Counted from the first letter of the stretch, positions 1 to 8,717 are shown. The stretch is DNA of 64,000 nucleotides from JAWKRB01 sp041389885 (GCA_041389885.1 JAWKRB010000020.1:1-64000), one strand, 5' to 3'. Numbers and translations are program-made. The notes: a model not told the origin generated them from the letters alone.

Positions 1-608
1 TCAAGTGCGTCGTGGGCCTGGTGCGCGCCGACGCCGGGACCGTTCGTCTCGCGGGCGACGAGGTCACGGCCCTCGACGAGATCGCCCTCCAGCGCGTGCG
101 CGCGGGCGTGGGGATGCTCTTTCAGAACTACGCCCTCTTCGACTGGCTCACGGTGAAGGAGAACATCGCGTTCCCCCTCCGCCGCGCGGGGGTCACCGAC
201 GAGGACGAGCTCTCCGAGCGCGTGCGCGACCGCCTCGCGGCGGTGTCCCTCGCGGGCTTCGAAGACCGCGCCGTCGCGGGGCTCTCGGGGGGGCAGAAGA
301 AGCGCGTGGGCGTCGCCCGCGCCACGGTGACCCGCGCGCCCGTGGTGCTCTACGACGAGCCCGCGGCGGGCCTCGACCCGGTGACCTCGCAGAAGATCTT
401 CGACCTGCTCCGCAAGGAGCAGCGGCAGAGCGGCGCGACCGTGCTCATGGTGTCGTCCGACATCGACCGGATGCTCCCGGTGTGCGACCGCGTGGGGATG
501 CTCCTGCGGGGCCGGATGATCTTCGACGGCACCCCCGAGGAGGCGCGGGCGTCGACGCACCCCGCGGTGCGTCAGTTCGTGCACGGCGAGGTCGACGGCC
601 CGCTGTAG
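1..608 (+). CDS. ABC transporter ATP-binding protein, MlaF-like (5' end missing)
   Basis: The open frame enters from the left edge (first full codon at position 3) and ends at 608, giving about 200 residues of an ABC ATPase. The Walker A motif lies outside the window. A Q-loop region (FQNYALFDWLTVKENIAF), the signature LSGGQKKRVGVARA and the Walker B VVLYDEPAAGLDP are all visible. These features and the 'FQ..ALFD..TV.ENIAFPLR' style fit the MlaF/Ttg2A family, the ATPase of phospholipid or organic-solvent transport systems at the inner membrane. The family's switch histidine normally sits in VSHD, but here the sequence is VSSD, so the H-loop histidine is replaced by serine. The permease (MlaE) and MCE protein would be expected upstream, outside the window. 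Assignment to MlaF rather than another ABC class is moderately sure. Confidence 0.8.
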   Translation, partial: KCVVGLVRADAGTVRLAGDEVTALDEIALQRVRAGVGMLFQNYALFDWLTVKENIAFPLRRAGVTDEDELSERVRDRLAAVSLAGFEDRAVAGLSGGQKKRVGVARATVTRAPVVLYDEPAAGLDPVTSQKIFDLLRKEQRQSGATVLMVSSDIDRMLPVCDRVGMLLRGRMIFDGTPEEARASTHPAVRQFVHGEVDGPL

Positions 609-633
609 GACCGTGCTAGCGTTCGCGTCCCTT

Positions 634-654
634 TTCGCCCGCGAGGCGGGCGAA
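634..654 (+). promoter_or_regulatory. Perfect hairpin in the aspS leader
   Basis: A 9-bp perfect inverted repeat (TTCGCCCGC / GCGGGCGAA) with a GAG loop lies between the ABC ATPase stop and the aspS ribosome-binding site. There is no T-run after it on the plus strand, so it is not a classical intrinsic terminator. It could be a transcript-stabilising hairpin, a T-less terminator for the upstream gene, or a leader element of aspS. Confidence 0.35.
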
Positions 655-676
655 GCAACCAGGAGAAGGTCCCCCC

Positions 677-2566
677 GTGGCAAGGTTCATCGACGAGCTC
701 AAGCGCACGCACAGCTGCGGCGCGCTGAGGGCCGCCCACATCGGCGAAGAGGTGGTGCTCTTTGGATGGGTGCAATACTACCGTGACTTCGGTGGCTTGC
801 GCTTTATCGACCTCCGTGACCGCGACGGGATCACCCAGGTGGTCTTCTCGCCCGAGGTCGCCCCGGAGGCGCACGAGCTCGCGAACCAGATGCGCACCGA
901 GTGGGTGGTCGGCGTGCGCGGCACGGTGCGCGACCGGGGGATGCAGCACTCGAAGAAGTCCGGGCAGATGGTGTCGGCGCACAACGCCAACCTCGCCACG
1001 GGCGAGATCGAGGTGCTGGTGCGCGAGTGCGTGGTGTTCAACCGCGCCGAGACGCCGCCCTTCGAGATCGAGGACGAGACCGAGACCAACGAGGAGAAGC
1101 GGCTGCAGTACCGCTACCTCGACCTGCGGCGGCCGAAGATGTTCAAGATCTTCAAGACCCGCTCGCAGATGAGCCAGATCACCCGGCGCGTGCTGTCGTC
1201 GAACGGCTTTCTCGAGCTCGAGACCCCGGTGCTCGTGAAGTACACCCCCGGCGGCGCGAGGAACTTCCTCGTGCCCTCGCGGCTGCACCACGGGAAGTTC
1301 TACGCCCTCGCGGAGTCTCCCCAGCTCTTCAAGCAGCTGTACATGGTCGCCGGCTTCGAGCGGTACTTTCAGATCACGCGGTGCTTTCGCGACGAGGACC
1401 TGCGCATCGACCGCCAGCCCGAGTTCACGCAGATCGACGTCGAGATGTCGTTCGTGAACCAGGACGACATCTTCGCGATGATGGAGAAGCTCGTCTTCGC
1501 GCTCTGGAAGGAGTGCCTGGGCACCGACCTCACCGAGCGCTACCCCGGCGGGGTCTTTCCGCGCATGACCTTCGCCGAGTCGATGCGGCGCTTCGGCAAC
1601 GACAAGCCCGACCTGCGCTTCGGCCTCGAGCACACCGACCTCACCGAGCTCGTCATCGAGCACGACGGCGGCGGGCTCCCGATGCTCAAAGACATCGCCG
1701 ACGGCTTCGCCAACGGCACCGACCGCCGGGACCACCCGCGGCGCATCGTGAAGGCCCTGGTGATCCCCGCGACGGCGCAGCTCTCGCGGGCCGAGGCCGA
1801 CAAGCTCGAGGACTACGTCAAGGGCATGGGCGCCAAGGGCCTGGCGCGCGCCAAGGTCGCCGAAGACGGCGCGTGGACCCAGTCTCCCCTCGCCCGCACG
1901 GTGACCCCGGCGTTTCGCGAGGCGGTCAACGCCGCGACGGGCGCGAAGCCCGGCGACATGCTGATCTTTCAGTTCGGCGGGGCGTCGATGGTGCACACCG
2001 TCATGGCCAACCTCCGGCTGCACCTCGGGCGCAAGCTCAAGCTCATCCCCGAGTTCGGCACCGCGGGCGACTGGCGCTTTCTGTGGGTCGTCGACCCGCC
2101 CCTCTTCGAGTACGACGAGAAGGACGACCGCTGGGTCGCCGCGCACCACGCCTTCACCCGCCCGCACGACGAGTGCGTGGAGTTCCTCGAGACCGACCCC
2201 GCGAAGGTGCTCTGCTACCGCTACGACCTCGTGCTCAACGGCTTCGAGGTGGGCGGCGGCTCGGTGCGCCTCCACGACCCCGAGGTGCAGGCGAAGGTCT
2301 TTCGCGCGCTCGGCATCTCCGACGACGAGGCGAAGGCCAAGTTCGGCTTTCTCCTCGAGGCGCTGCGCTTCGGGGCGCCGCCCCACGGCGGCATCGCCCT
2401 GGGCATGGACCGCCTCGCGATGCTCCTCTCGGGCGCCGAGAGCATCCGCGACGTGGTGGCCTGGCCCAAGACCCAGAAGGGCACCGACCTGATGACCGAC
2501 GCGCCCAACTTCGTCGCCCCCGAGCAGCTCGCCGACCTCCGCGTGCGCGTCGTGACCGGCGACTGA
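677..2566 (+). CDS. aspS: Aspartate--tRNA ligase
   Basis: A 629-residue bacterial-type aspartyl-tRNA synthetase, which charges tRNA-Asp (or, if non-discriminating, also tRNA-Asn) with aspartate in the cytoplasm. The N-terminal OB-fold anticodon-binding domain covers roughly residues 15-130. Class II motif 2 is visible as RCFRDEDLRIDRQPEFTQ, and motif 3 contains GMDRLAMLL near the C-terminus. The GAD insertion domain characteristic of bacterial AspRS lies between them, and the length is slightly above the usual 590. The start is GTG at 677, supported by AGGAGAAGG seven bases upstream. At the OB-fold position that separates discriminating (Leu) from non-discriminating (His) enzymes the sequence reads YYRDFGG, so neither class residue is present. 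It stands alone between the ABC gene and a degraded lipoprotein gene. Confidence 0.97.
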   Translation: MARFIDELKRTHSCGALRAAHIGEEVVLFGWVQYYRDFGGLRFIDLRDRDGITQVVFSPEVAPEAHELANQMRTEWVVGVRGTVRDRGMQHSKKSGQMVSAHNANLATGEIEVLVRECVVFNRAETPPFEIEDETETNEEKRLQYRYLDLRRPKMFKIFKTRSQMSQITRRVLSSNGFLELETPVLVKYTPGGARNFLVPSRLHHGKFYALAESPQLFKQLYMVAGFERYFQITRCFRDEDLRIDRQPEFTQIDVEMSFVNQDDIFAMMEKLVFALWKECLGTDLTERYPGGVFPRMTFAESMRRFGNDKPDLRFGLEHTDLTELVIEHDGGGLPMLKDIADGFANGTDRRDHPRRIVKALVIPATAQLSRAEADKLEDYVKGMGAKGLARAKVAEDGAWTQSPLARTVTPAFREAVNAATGAKPGDMLIFQFGGASMVHTVMANLRLHLGRKLKLIPEFGTAGDWRFLWVVDPPLFEYDEKDDRWVAAHHAFTRPHDECVEFLETDPAKVLCYRYDLVLNGFEVGGGSVRLHDPEVQAKVFRALGISDDEAKAKFGFLLEALRFGAPPHGGIALGMDRLAMLLSGAESIRDVVAWPKTQKGTDLMTDAPNFVAPEQLADLRVRVVTGD

Positions 2567-2583
2567 GCGCGCCTCGGTCCGCG

Positions 2584-3328
2584 ATGCGCGCGCTCGCCCT
2601 CTCCCTCGCCCTCTCGTCCCTCGCGTGCGGGGCCGACCCTCCGCCGCTCCCGAGCGCCGAGGACGCGCCCTTCACCGCGCTCCCCGCGGGCGTCGCGATC
2701 GACCTGATCCCACGGCGCCGGTCGTCGCGTCGCGCTGCGCGCCGGGCTCGGCGCGCGTACTGCGACCCCCGCCGCGGCCCTGAGCGCCGCGAGGGCGTGC
2801 GCGGCTGAGCGACGACGAGCGCCCTGTGCGACGCCTCCCGCGGCTGCGTCGCGCCCTACCTCCCGACGAGCGTAGGCGCGTGTGTCACAGGCGCGAGCTA
2901 CCCGCACCGACCGCTGCGCGGCGCCCGTCGAGGACAACTGCGCGTTCTACCGCGGGTGTCTCGAAGCCGTAACTCCTTGCGGCGCAATGGGTTACGCCTT
3001 GGGCTTCGGCGAGCCGCTCTGCTACCTCTTCATCGACCGCCGCGAGGAGTTCTCCCCCGAGGGCCAGCGCTGGCTGCGGGGCGTGCGCACCTGCCTGCAG
3101 CGCGCGCTGACCGCCCTCGCCGCGCGGCCCTCGCTGAGCTGCGACGCGCTCGCCGACGAGGCCTACGCGTCGCACACGGCCTGCTACACGGCGCGCGACA
3201 ACTCGTACTGCGCGCTGCCCCCGGCGGACGTGGGCCGCCTCGCGCGGATGCTGCTGCCGTACTTCTCCGACCCGCGCGTGCAGGCGCAGGCGCGGGCGGT
3301 GAACGAGGCGTGTCAGCGGGGGCCGTAG
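2584..3328 (+). pseudogene. Cys-rich lipoprotein gene, frameshifted
   Basis: An ATG at 2584 opens a lipoprotein-like signal ending in SLACGAD, but the frame collapses into Arg-rich sequence after about 40 residues and stops at 2808. A coherent middle fragment (LCDASRGCVAPYLPTS) lies in a second frame around 2820-2880. A third frame, from about 2900 to 3328, carries a clean Cys-rich domain: CAFYRGCLEA, GYALGFGEPLCYLF, FSPEGQRWLRGVRTCLQ, ASHTACY. At least two or three indels are therefore needed to restore one protein of about 240 residues. The C-terminal Cys and aromatic spacing resembles, from memory, stanniocalcin-like domains, but this is tentative. It may be a true pseudogene or a victim of the assembly indels seen elsewhere in the window. 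Its 3' end overlaps the convergent gene at 3313 by 16 bases. Confidence 0.6.
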
Positions 3329-3933
3329 GAGCCTCGCAACACGTCGAGGGCTTCTCCCAGCTGTCGCTCAAAGATCGAGAACGACGGGAGCGCGCGGAGG
3401 GGCCCGAAATCATCGATCAGGTCCGCGAGGCGGTGGAGGTCGGGACGAAAGCCGCTCCTGCGCCGTCCGCTCAGTCCGCTCGCCTGGAGCATGGCGTCGC
3501 GCAAGAGCTGCTTCGGGTCGGGCAGGGACTCTGCGCGTGGCAGTCCGGGGAGGGCGAGCGGGGTCGTGCCGTTCGGGTTCCCCGCGGCGAGGCGAATCGC
3601 GGGCTCGTCGAATAGCAGCCACGCCTCGATCATGCGCACCGGGACCGCCGCGACGATCGCGACGGACTGCCCCGCGGTGGCCTCTTCGATCTCGCGAAGC
3701 CGCACCTCGGGCGCCTCCTTCTCGGCGTCGCGATGCACCACCAGCAGCTCGCACGGATGAAGTTGAAGCGCGCACACGACGCGGTCCGCGAGCCGTTTGG
3801 GCGGACGCGAGAGCGTACGAAGGTCCGCCCAATTCATCGCGGGTGCAGGCCCTGCCTGCTGCGCGGCGATCCACCGCATCACGGGGATCAACACCCTGTC
3901 GCTCGCGCCGTCGGTCAAGAGCGTGAGGCGCAC
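3313..3933 (-). CDS. TOPRIM-like (DUF4276-type) protein partnered with AAA ATPase
   Basis: A 206-residue protein encoded seven bases downstream of the ATPase gene, so the two are almost certainly co-transcribed. The N-terminus LLTDGASDRVLIPVMRW, an internal LLVVHRDAEKE (Asp69) and PVRMIEAWLLFDE (Glu103) have the layout of DUF4276/TOPRIM-like proteins. That fold has an acidic residue after the first strand, a D-x-E-type motif and a later 'EAWLL' block. In OLD, PARIS and related systems a TOPRIM nuclease subunit acts with an ABC-type ATPase, and by analogy this protein may be the effector nuclease. The first acidic position is Asp rather than the usual Glu. No membrane segments or signal peptide are seen. 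The fold assignment is by motif reading only. Confidence 0.6.
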   Translation of the reverse strand: MRLTLLTDGASDRVLIPVMRWIAAQQAGPAPAMNWADLRTLSRPPKRLADRVVCALQLHPCELLVVHRDAEKEAPEVRLREIEEATAGQSVAIVAAVPVRMIEAWLLFDEPAIRLAAGNPNGTTPLALPGLPRAESLPDPKQLLRDAMLQASGLSGRRRSGFRPDLHRLADLIDDFGPLRALPSFSIFERQLGEALDVLRGSYGPR

Positions 3934-3940
3934 GATCGGC

Positions 3941-5401
3941 TCACTCCGCGGCGTCGAAGTACGGCAGCGAAGGTTGAAGGTCGCGGCGGTCTCTCACGCG
4001 ACGCCGAGGTGATGACTGCGGCGCATCTGCGTCGGGCGGGGTGAGGCTGAGGTAGCTGAGCAGCTCGCCCTTGGTGACGCACTCTGCAGCGCTGCCTCCA
4101 AGGGTGCGCCATGTGCCCGGCAGCGGGTGAAGACGCATGACCTCTGCCCCCGCGTCGTCGAGCTCCGTCCGCGCCACCAGGAGCGTGTCGTCGTCGACCA
4201 GGCGAACCACCGAGGGAGCGTGGCTGTTGACGATCACCTGGCGGAGGGGATTGTCCCCAGGAGAGACGGCGTAGCCTGGATTCACCGCGAGGTCCTCGAG
4301 GAGCTGCAGCATGGCTGGGACGCGCGAGGGATGCATCCCGTTCTCGGGCTCCTCCATGCACAGGAGAGGCTGGGGACGCGTCTCTTCGGCCAGAATCGAG
4401 AGCGCGAGAAACCTCAGCGTCCCGTCGGAGAGCGAGCTCGCCAGGTGCCCGGTCCCGCGTCGGTCTGTCGCCATGATGCTGAGGAGCTGCCGACGCTCGT
4501 CGACATCCACCGAGACCGAACGAATCGGGTCGACCAGCTCAGACAGACGGTTGGCGACCCTCGCGTAGAGCGCGGCCTCGCCGCCCTGCACCTCGGGCGC
4601 GCGTGCGAGCCGGTACAACGTCGCCGGGAGGTGCGCGCCGTTGTGCGCGACGAAGGGTGGCGCCGAGAGATCGTCCGGCGCGCGCATCGCGGAGGGTTCG
4701 AGGTGAAGCTGGGTCCAGCCGAGCATTTCTCGACGCGCGAGGGTCGCGGTGCGGTGCTCGGCGGCGTTCTCGGCGCTGGAGAGCACCGTGCGGGGGAGGT
4801 CTCGCGCGAGCAGCTTTCGCGGCATTCCACCGCCCTTGCCGCCCTTGGCGTCGGCGTGCAGGAGCACCTGACCGTCAGGGGTCGTGCTGATGTACGGCGT
4901 GGTTCGCCGACCCCTGAGACACGACTTGCGGAACTCCTCCTGCGACTTGAAGCCGAGCAGCTTTCGCGCCTCGGAGAGGTTCAGGTGGGTGAGGGACTCT
5001 TGCCGTACACGCAGCCCGCCCTGCAGGCGCAGCGCCTGAGCCCCGTCGTACTGGAGCTGGAGCTCGTATCTCAGGTAGGTGATGGACGCCTCCGCGATCT
5101 GCCCGAGTTGATCCTCGCCCGTTGGCGGAATGATCATCTCTGCGGCGAGGCTCATCTCGCTCGCGCACCCCTCGCCGCTGCGCCGAAACAGCCCCCGAAG
5201 ATCTCCTCCGCGCCCCGCCCCGCCTCGCACCGAGTGGGCGGCCTCCAGCAGCGAGCTCCCTGCCAACGCGGACAGGAACGCGATGGCGTCGAACACGTTC
5301 GACTTGCCCACGCCGTTCGGACCCACGATACACGCGAAGGGGCCCAATCGTACGTCGAGGTCGAGGTTCTTGAACCCCCTGACGACAAGGCGAGTCAGCA
5401 T
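3941..5401 (-). CDS. AAA family (RecF/OLD-like, AAA_21) ATPase
   Basis: A 486-residue ATPase of the SMC/RecF-like branch. The N-terminus MLTRLVVRGFKNL is typical of the family, followed by the Walker A GPNGVGKS at residues 27-34. An ABC-like signature region (SSLSDGTLRFLALSIL), Walker B LCMEEPENGMHP and the D/H-loop VIVNSHAPSVV lie near the C-terminus. The start was placed at the ATG at 5401 because homologs begin at this MLxRLxVxGFKNL. The frame stays open 19 codons further upstream, but that sequence looks non-coding. It is followed after seven bases by a TOPRIM-like gene, the arrangement of two-gene ATPase-nuclease modules (OLD, PARIS, RloB/DUF4276-type), so a role in phage or plasmid defence is plausible but inferred. 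Confidence 0.85.
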   Translation of the reverse strand: MLTRLVVRGFKNLDLDVRLGPFACIVGPNGVGKSNVFDAIAFLSALAGSSLLEAAHSVRGGAGRGGDLRGLFRRSGEGCASEMSLAAEMIIPPTGEDQLGQIAEASITYLRYELQLQYDGAQALRLQGGLRVRQESLTHLNLSEARKLLGFKSQEEFRKSCLRGRRTTPYISTTPDGQVLLHADAKGGKGGGMPRKLLARDLPRTVLSSAENAAEHRTATLARREMLGWTQLHLEPSAMRAPDDLSAPPFVAHNGAHLPATLYRLARAPEVQGGEAALYARVANRLSELVDPIRSVSVDVDERRQLLSIMATDRRGTGHLASSLSDGTLRFLALSILAEETRPQPLLCMEEPENGMHPSRVPAMLQLLEDLAVNPGYAVSPGDNPLRQVIVNSHAPSVVRLVDDDTLLVARTELDDAGAEVMRLHPLPGTWRTLGGSAAECVTKGELLSYLSLTPPDADAPQSSPRRRVRDRRDLQPSLPYFDAAE

Positions 5402-6588
5402 CGTCTTCGACCGTACACGCGGCGGGTAGGGGTCACAAGCGACGCCCCGGCCGGGCACGTCGCACCGCTCAGCGCTCGCCCTTCTTCGCCGCGCGGAGCG
5501 CCTCGGCGATGGCGCCCTCGCGGGGGTTCTCCGCCGCGAGCCGGCGCAGCCGCGCCCTCGCGGCCTTCGCGAGAGACGGCGCGTCGCGCGCGACGGCGAG
5601 GAGCGTCTGCGCGAACCCGCCGCCCCAGCCCCTCGCCCTGCGCGCGGGAGACCAGCGCGTCGACGCGCGGGAGCTCGGCGTCGACCGCGTCGTGCGCGCG
5701 CGCCGACAGCGCCGCCTCGACCCGCGCCTTCGCGGTGAGCACAAAGAGCCGCGTGAGCATCGCCTCGCCGGGGTGCCGCGTGGCAAGGTCTTCGAGCGCG
5801 TCGTGGCAGCGCGACGCGTCGTCGAACGCGCCGAGGGCGCGGTGCGCCCGCTCGCTCGCCGCGAGGGCCTTCGCGTGGGCCTCGCGCAGCGCGGGATCAT
5901 CGCGGCAGCGGCGCGAAGCGGGCGATCGTCTCGGCGGTGTCGAGGGCGCCTCGTGGGTCGCCGCGGTCGGCTTGCGTGAGCGCGCGGCTCGACGCGGAGA
6001 GCGCCCAGGAGCGCTCCGCCGCCGAGCGGGGGTGGCGGGCCGCGAGCTTCGAGAGCCGCGCGTGCCACCGGCGCTCGCGCGCGTCGTCCCCCGCCACGCG
6101 AACGCACCAGGTGAAGTCCTGCATCGCGTCGGCCACGAGGTCGGCGGCCGGCGCCGTGGGCCGCCGCGCGCGCTCCCGAGCCATCTCCCGCAGCGTGCGC
6201 TCCGCGAGCTCGAGGCGCGCGGGCGCGTCGGGGAGAAAGGCGACGGTCGAGCCCTCCCAGCGCCAGCTCGCGGCAGTGCACGCGAGCACCATCAAGCGCG
6301 ACGCCGCGAGGATCTCCAGGGTGATCTTGCCCCGCCTCGTGCGCGCGCCGTCGCGCAGGGCGCGGAGCGCGTCGAGCTCGCGCGCGACCCCCTCGACGTC
6401 ACCCGCGTCTTCGAGGGCGTGCGCGTCACGTTGCGCGTCGCCGCGCGGGGAACTCGCGAGATCGTCGTCGCGCTCGGGCTCGGCGGCCAGCGCGTCCGCC
6501 AGGGGGCGATCTCGGCCCAGCGCTGGATCGTAGCCGGTCGGTGCACCGCGCGACGGCGCGCCCCCACTGCGCGCGAAGCCCTGCGTCA

Positions 6589-6606
6589 CTCATCATTGAT
6601 CACGGA
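6589..6606. repeat. Left terminal inverted repeat of the IS
   Basis: CTCATCATTGATCACGGA, an exact reverse complement of 8103-8120. The transposase stop codon lies inside this repeat. Confidence 0.9.
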
Positions 6607-8032
6607 TTCTGCTTGCCGATTTTCCAAGCGCAGCTTTCGCGGCGCGCCACCCCTCAAGTCGCTCGTGCAGGTCGCGCATCCCCCTCCAGAGGACCAACCA
6701 TCCGGGAGGTCCGTTGTGCTTGAGGTGTCCGCCAAGCGCGGCGATGGCGTACAGGATGTCGTGGGCTGTCGGCGAGGCCGGCAGGCGAGTCCGTCCGCTC
6801 GCTCGCAGAACCTCGATCGCCTCCTCTGACACCACGTCGAGGGCGTCGCGCGTGGGTTCTTCCCTGGCGACCTGTCGAAGTTGGATCAAGCGTGTCGCGA
6901 TGGGCAGCATTAGCAACAGGGCGATCCAGAGGGCGTCCAGGCTCTCCAACTGTCGGGCCTCGTAGCGGCATCCGGTCTTGATGGCTTTGAAAAATTCTTC
7001 GATGACCCAGCGCGCCAGGTAGGTGTCCACCACCTCCACGATCACCTCGGGGGTGTCGATGGGCAGGTTGGTAAACAGCCACCAGTCGACGGGCTCCTGA
7101 CCCTCGGGCACGTCCACTTCGCGGACATGCACCAGGTTCAGTTCGAGCGACGGCGCGAGCTGCCGGGAGGCCGGCGCGGGGCGCTGCACCGTCACCGTCA
7201 TGGCCTCAATCTCCAGCCGGGCCACGCGCGCGTCGCGGTCCGGATGGGTCTTGCGCTTGTCGGGCGGCCGTGCCTTGCCACGCCGAGAGATCTCGACCCG
7301 TCGGCCCAGCATAGGGACCGCGAACGCTTGCATCAGCCGCTGGACCGTTCGGACCTGACCGAGCTGCGGGTGTCCAGGCCCGAGCACCCGATCGACGCGC
7401 TCGCGCACCACGAACGCGTTGTCTTCGTCGTGCATCTGGAGCAGTAGCGTGTAGTCGTCGGCTTCGCGGTCCATGACGTGCACCAGCGCGCCGGGGCGCC
7501 CCAAGGCCTGCTCCGCTGCACGAACCCCACGGTGCCATCGCTGCGACTCGCGCTCCGGGTCGGCGTAGCGCTCCAGGAACGAGGCGCCCGTGAACGTGCC
7601 CATGGCGCGCACCAGGGGCTCGATGTGCAGGACCCCGATCGGAGTCCGCGGGCGGTCCGGAAAGACAGCCAGACAGGTGTGAGCGAGGAAGCCCTGGTTG
7701 TGTTTGTTCAGGCGTCCCAGGCCCTCGCGCAACACCTCACCGCCGAAGGACATCTCGGTGGTGTCATGCACGGCGATCACGCGCGCCGCCCGGCCGATGC
7801 GCCGGATCGTGTCGGCGACCACCTCGTTGAGCGGAGGGCGTTCAATCACCCGGGGATTGTGAACGACTCGCACGAAGCCCGTATACTGCGAGGGGGTGAA
7901 GGCCTGAGGAAAGGACTTGTCGGGCGCCCGAGCGAGCGCCTGGACCGAGACCACCAGACGGTCCCGCACGCGCAGGGCGTAGGACGCAGACGAAAAGACT
8001 GAGGGGGGATCGCAGAGAACCAGAGACTCCAT
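6593..8032 (-). CDS. IS4-family (Tn5-like) DDE transposase
   Basis: A 479-residue transposase, close to the 476 residues of Tn5 Tnp when the ATG at 8032 (MESLVLCDPP) is used. An in-frame Met 12 codons earlier is possible but would make it longer than the family. The catalytic triad is readable: Asp90 in VHDTTEMSF, Asp188 in VMDREADDY, and Glu345 in the YREK signature (Tyr338, Arg341, Glu345, Lys352 within YLARWVIEEFFKAIKTG). No frameshift or internal stop is present, so it should be active. The stop codon falls within the terminal inverted repeat. Confidence 0.93.
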   Translation of the reverse strand: MESLVLCDPPSVFSSASYALRVRDRLVVSVQALARAPDKSFPQAFTPSQYTGFVRVVHNPRVIERPPLNEVVADTIRRIGRAARVIAVHDTTEMSFGGEVLREGLGRLNKHNQGFLAHTCLAVFPDRPRTPIGVLHIEPLVRAMGTFTGASFLERYADPERESQRWHRGVRAAEQALGRPGALVHVMDREADDYTLLLQMHDEDNAFVVRERVDRVLGPGHPQLGQVRTVQRLMQAFAVPMLGRRVEISRRGKARPPDKRKTHPDRDARVARLEIEAMTVTVQRPAPASRQLAPSLELNLVHVREVDVPEGQEPVDWWLFTNLPIDTPEVIVEVVDTYLARWVIEEFFKAIKTGCRYEARQLESLDALWIALLLMLPIATRLIQLRQVAREEPTRDALDVVSEEAIEVLRASGRTRLPASPTAHDILYAIAALGGHLKHNGPPGWLVLWRGMRDLHERLEGWRAAKAALGKSASRIRDQ

Positions 8033-8102
8033 GCACAGAGTCAGAGCTCCAGATCTCGCCCCGCGCAAGGCTACTCAGCTCGCGGCCCAACGTGGAGCGA
8101 GT

Positions 8103-8120
8103 TCCGTGATCAATGATGAG
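8103..8120. repeat. Right terminal inverted repeat of the IS
   Basis: TCCGTGATCAATGATGAG, the exact reverse complement of 6589-6606. It lies about 70 bases upstream of the transposase start. Confidence 0.9.
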
Positions 8121-8717
8121 GCGTCGCAGGGGCTTTGCTCGACTCCGCGGCGCAGCTCCGCGCAGAGCGCGATCATCGCGTCGGGGTCTCCGAGGGTGAG
8201 CTCGGCCACGACCTCGCCGCACGGGAACCTCACCGAGGCGTCGCGCGCGCGCTCGGCCAGCAGGGTCTCGGCGCGCGCGAGCGTCCCGGCCCTTGTCCGG
8301 TCGTCGAGGGCGCGGGGCTCGCGCGCGGCGGCGGCGAGGCTCCACGCGAGCGCCCGCGCGAGGTCGCGGCGCGAGGGGTCGCGCGCGAGCGCCTGCGACA
8401 TCCCCCGCAGGTGCGCGAGGAGACCGCCGGCGTCGCGGCGGTGCAAGAGGCCGTAGACCGTCGTGACCGAGCACACGCGGAGCACGCGCTCGGCGCGGCG
8501 GTACGTCGGGGCGCGGGCCGAGAGCGCGAGGGCGCGTCGATACACCTCGCGGCACGCGTCGAGGTCGGGCGCGGCGTAGCAGTCCAGCAGGATCCCCTCG
8601 GCCTCGTCTCGCAGGGCGCGCTTCGGATGGACCATCGGGCGGAGGCTATCGCGAGGTTCGCGGCCGCGCGACGCGGCGCTGTCGCGGTCGGGCCTCGGTG
8701 CTAACGTCCGCGCCACC

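Larger units (their letters stand above)
6589..8120 (-). mobile_element. IS4-family insertion sequence (Tn5/IS50-like transposase), complete
   Basis: A 1,532-bp element bounded by perfect 18-bp inverted repeats and carrying a single transposase gene. The pentamer GCGTC occurs at 6583-6587 and again immediately outside the other end at 8121-8125, a possible target duplication. One extra base separates the left copy from the repeat, so the duplication is not certain. The element has lower GC than its surroundings and sits inside a hypothetical gene. Confidence 0.9.
5469..8635 (-). pseudogene. Hypothetical helical-repeat protein interrupted by an IS4-family element
   Basis: The gene would begin at the ATG at 8635 (MVHPKRALRDEAEG) and reads Ala/Arg/Leu-rich, TPR-like helical sequence for about 170 codons. 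The insertion sequence at 6589-8120 then cuts it after the codons for EQSPCDA. Beyond the element the same type of sequence resumes (LRALRDGARTRRGKITLEI) down to 5469. That downstream part itself needs two further frame changes, near 5895 and 5640, to link AETIARFAPLPR to DDPALREAHAKALA and then to FAQTLLAVARDAPSL. No known domain was recognised. The intact form would have been roughly 540 residues. The gene is inactive as sequenced, and the insertion alone would suffice to kill it. Confidence 0.7.

Noticed and set aside
634..654. Intrinsic terminator after the ABC gene
   Set aside because: The hairpin is perfect but has no T-run downstream on either strand (TTTT lies before it on the plus strand).
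3313..5401. Calling the ATPase/TOPRIM pair Gabija or PARIS
   Set aside because: No UvrD-like helicase for Gabija, and the small protein lacks clear AriB (DUF4435) features; only the general ATPase plus TOPRIM layout is supported.
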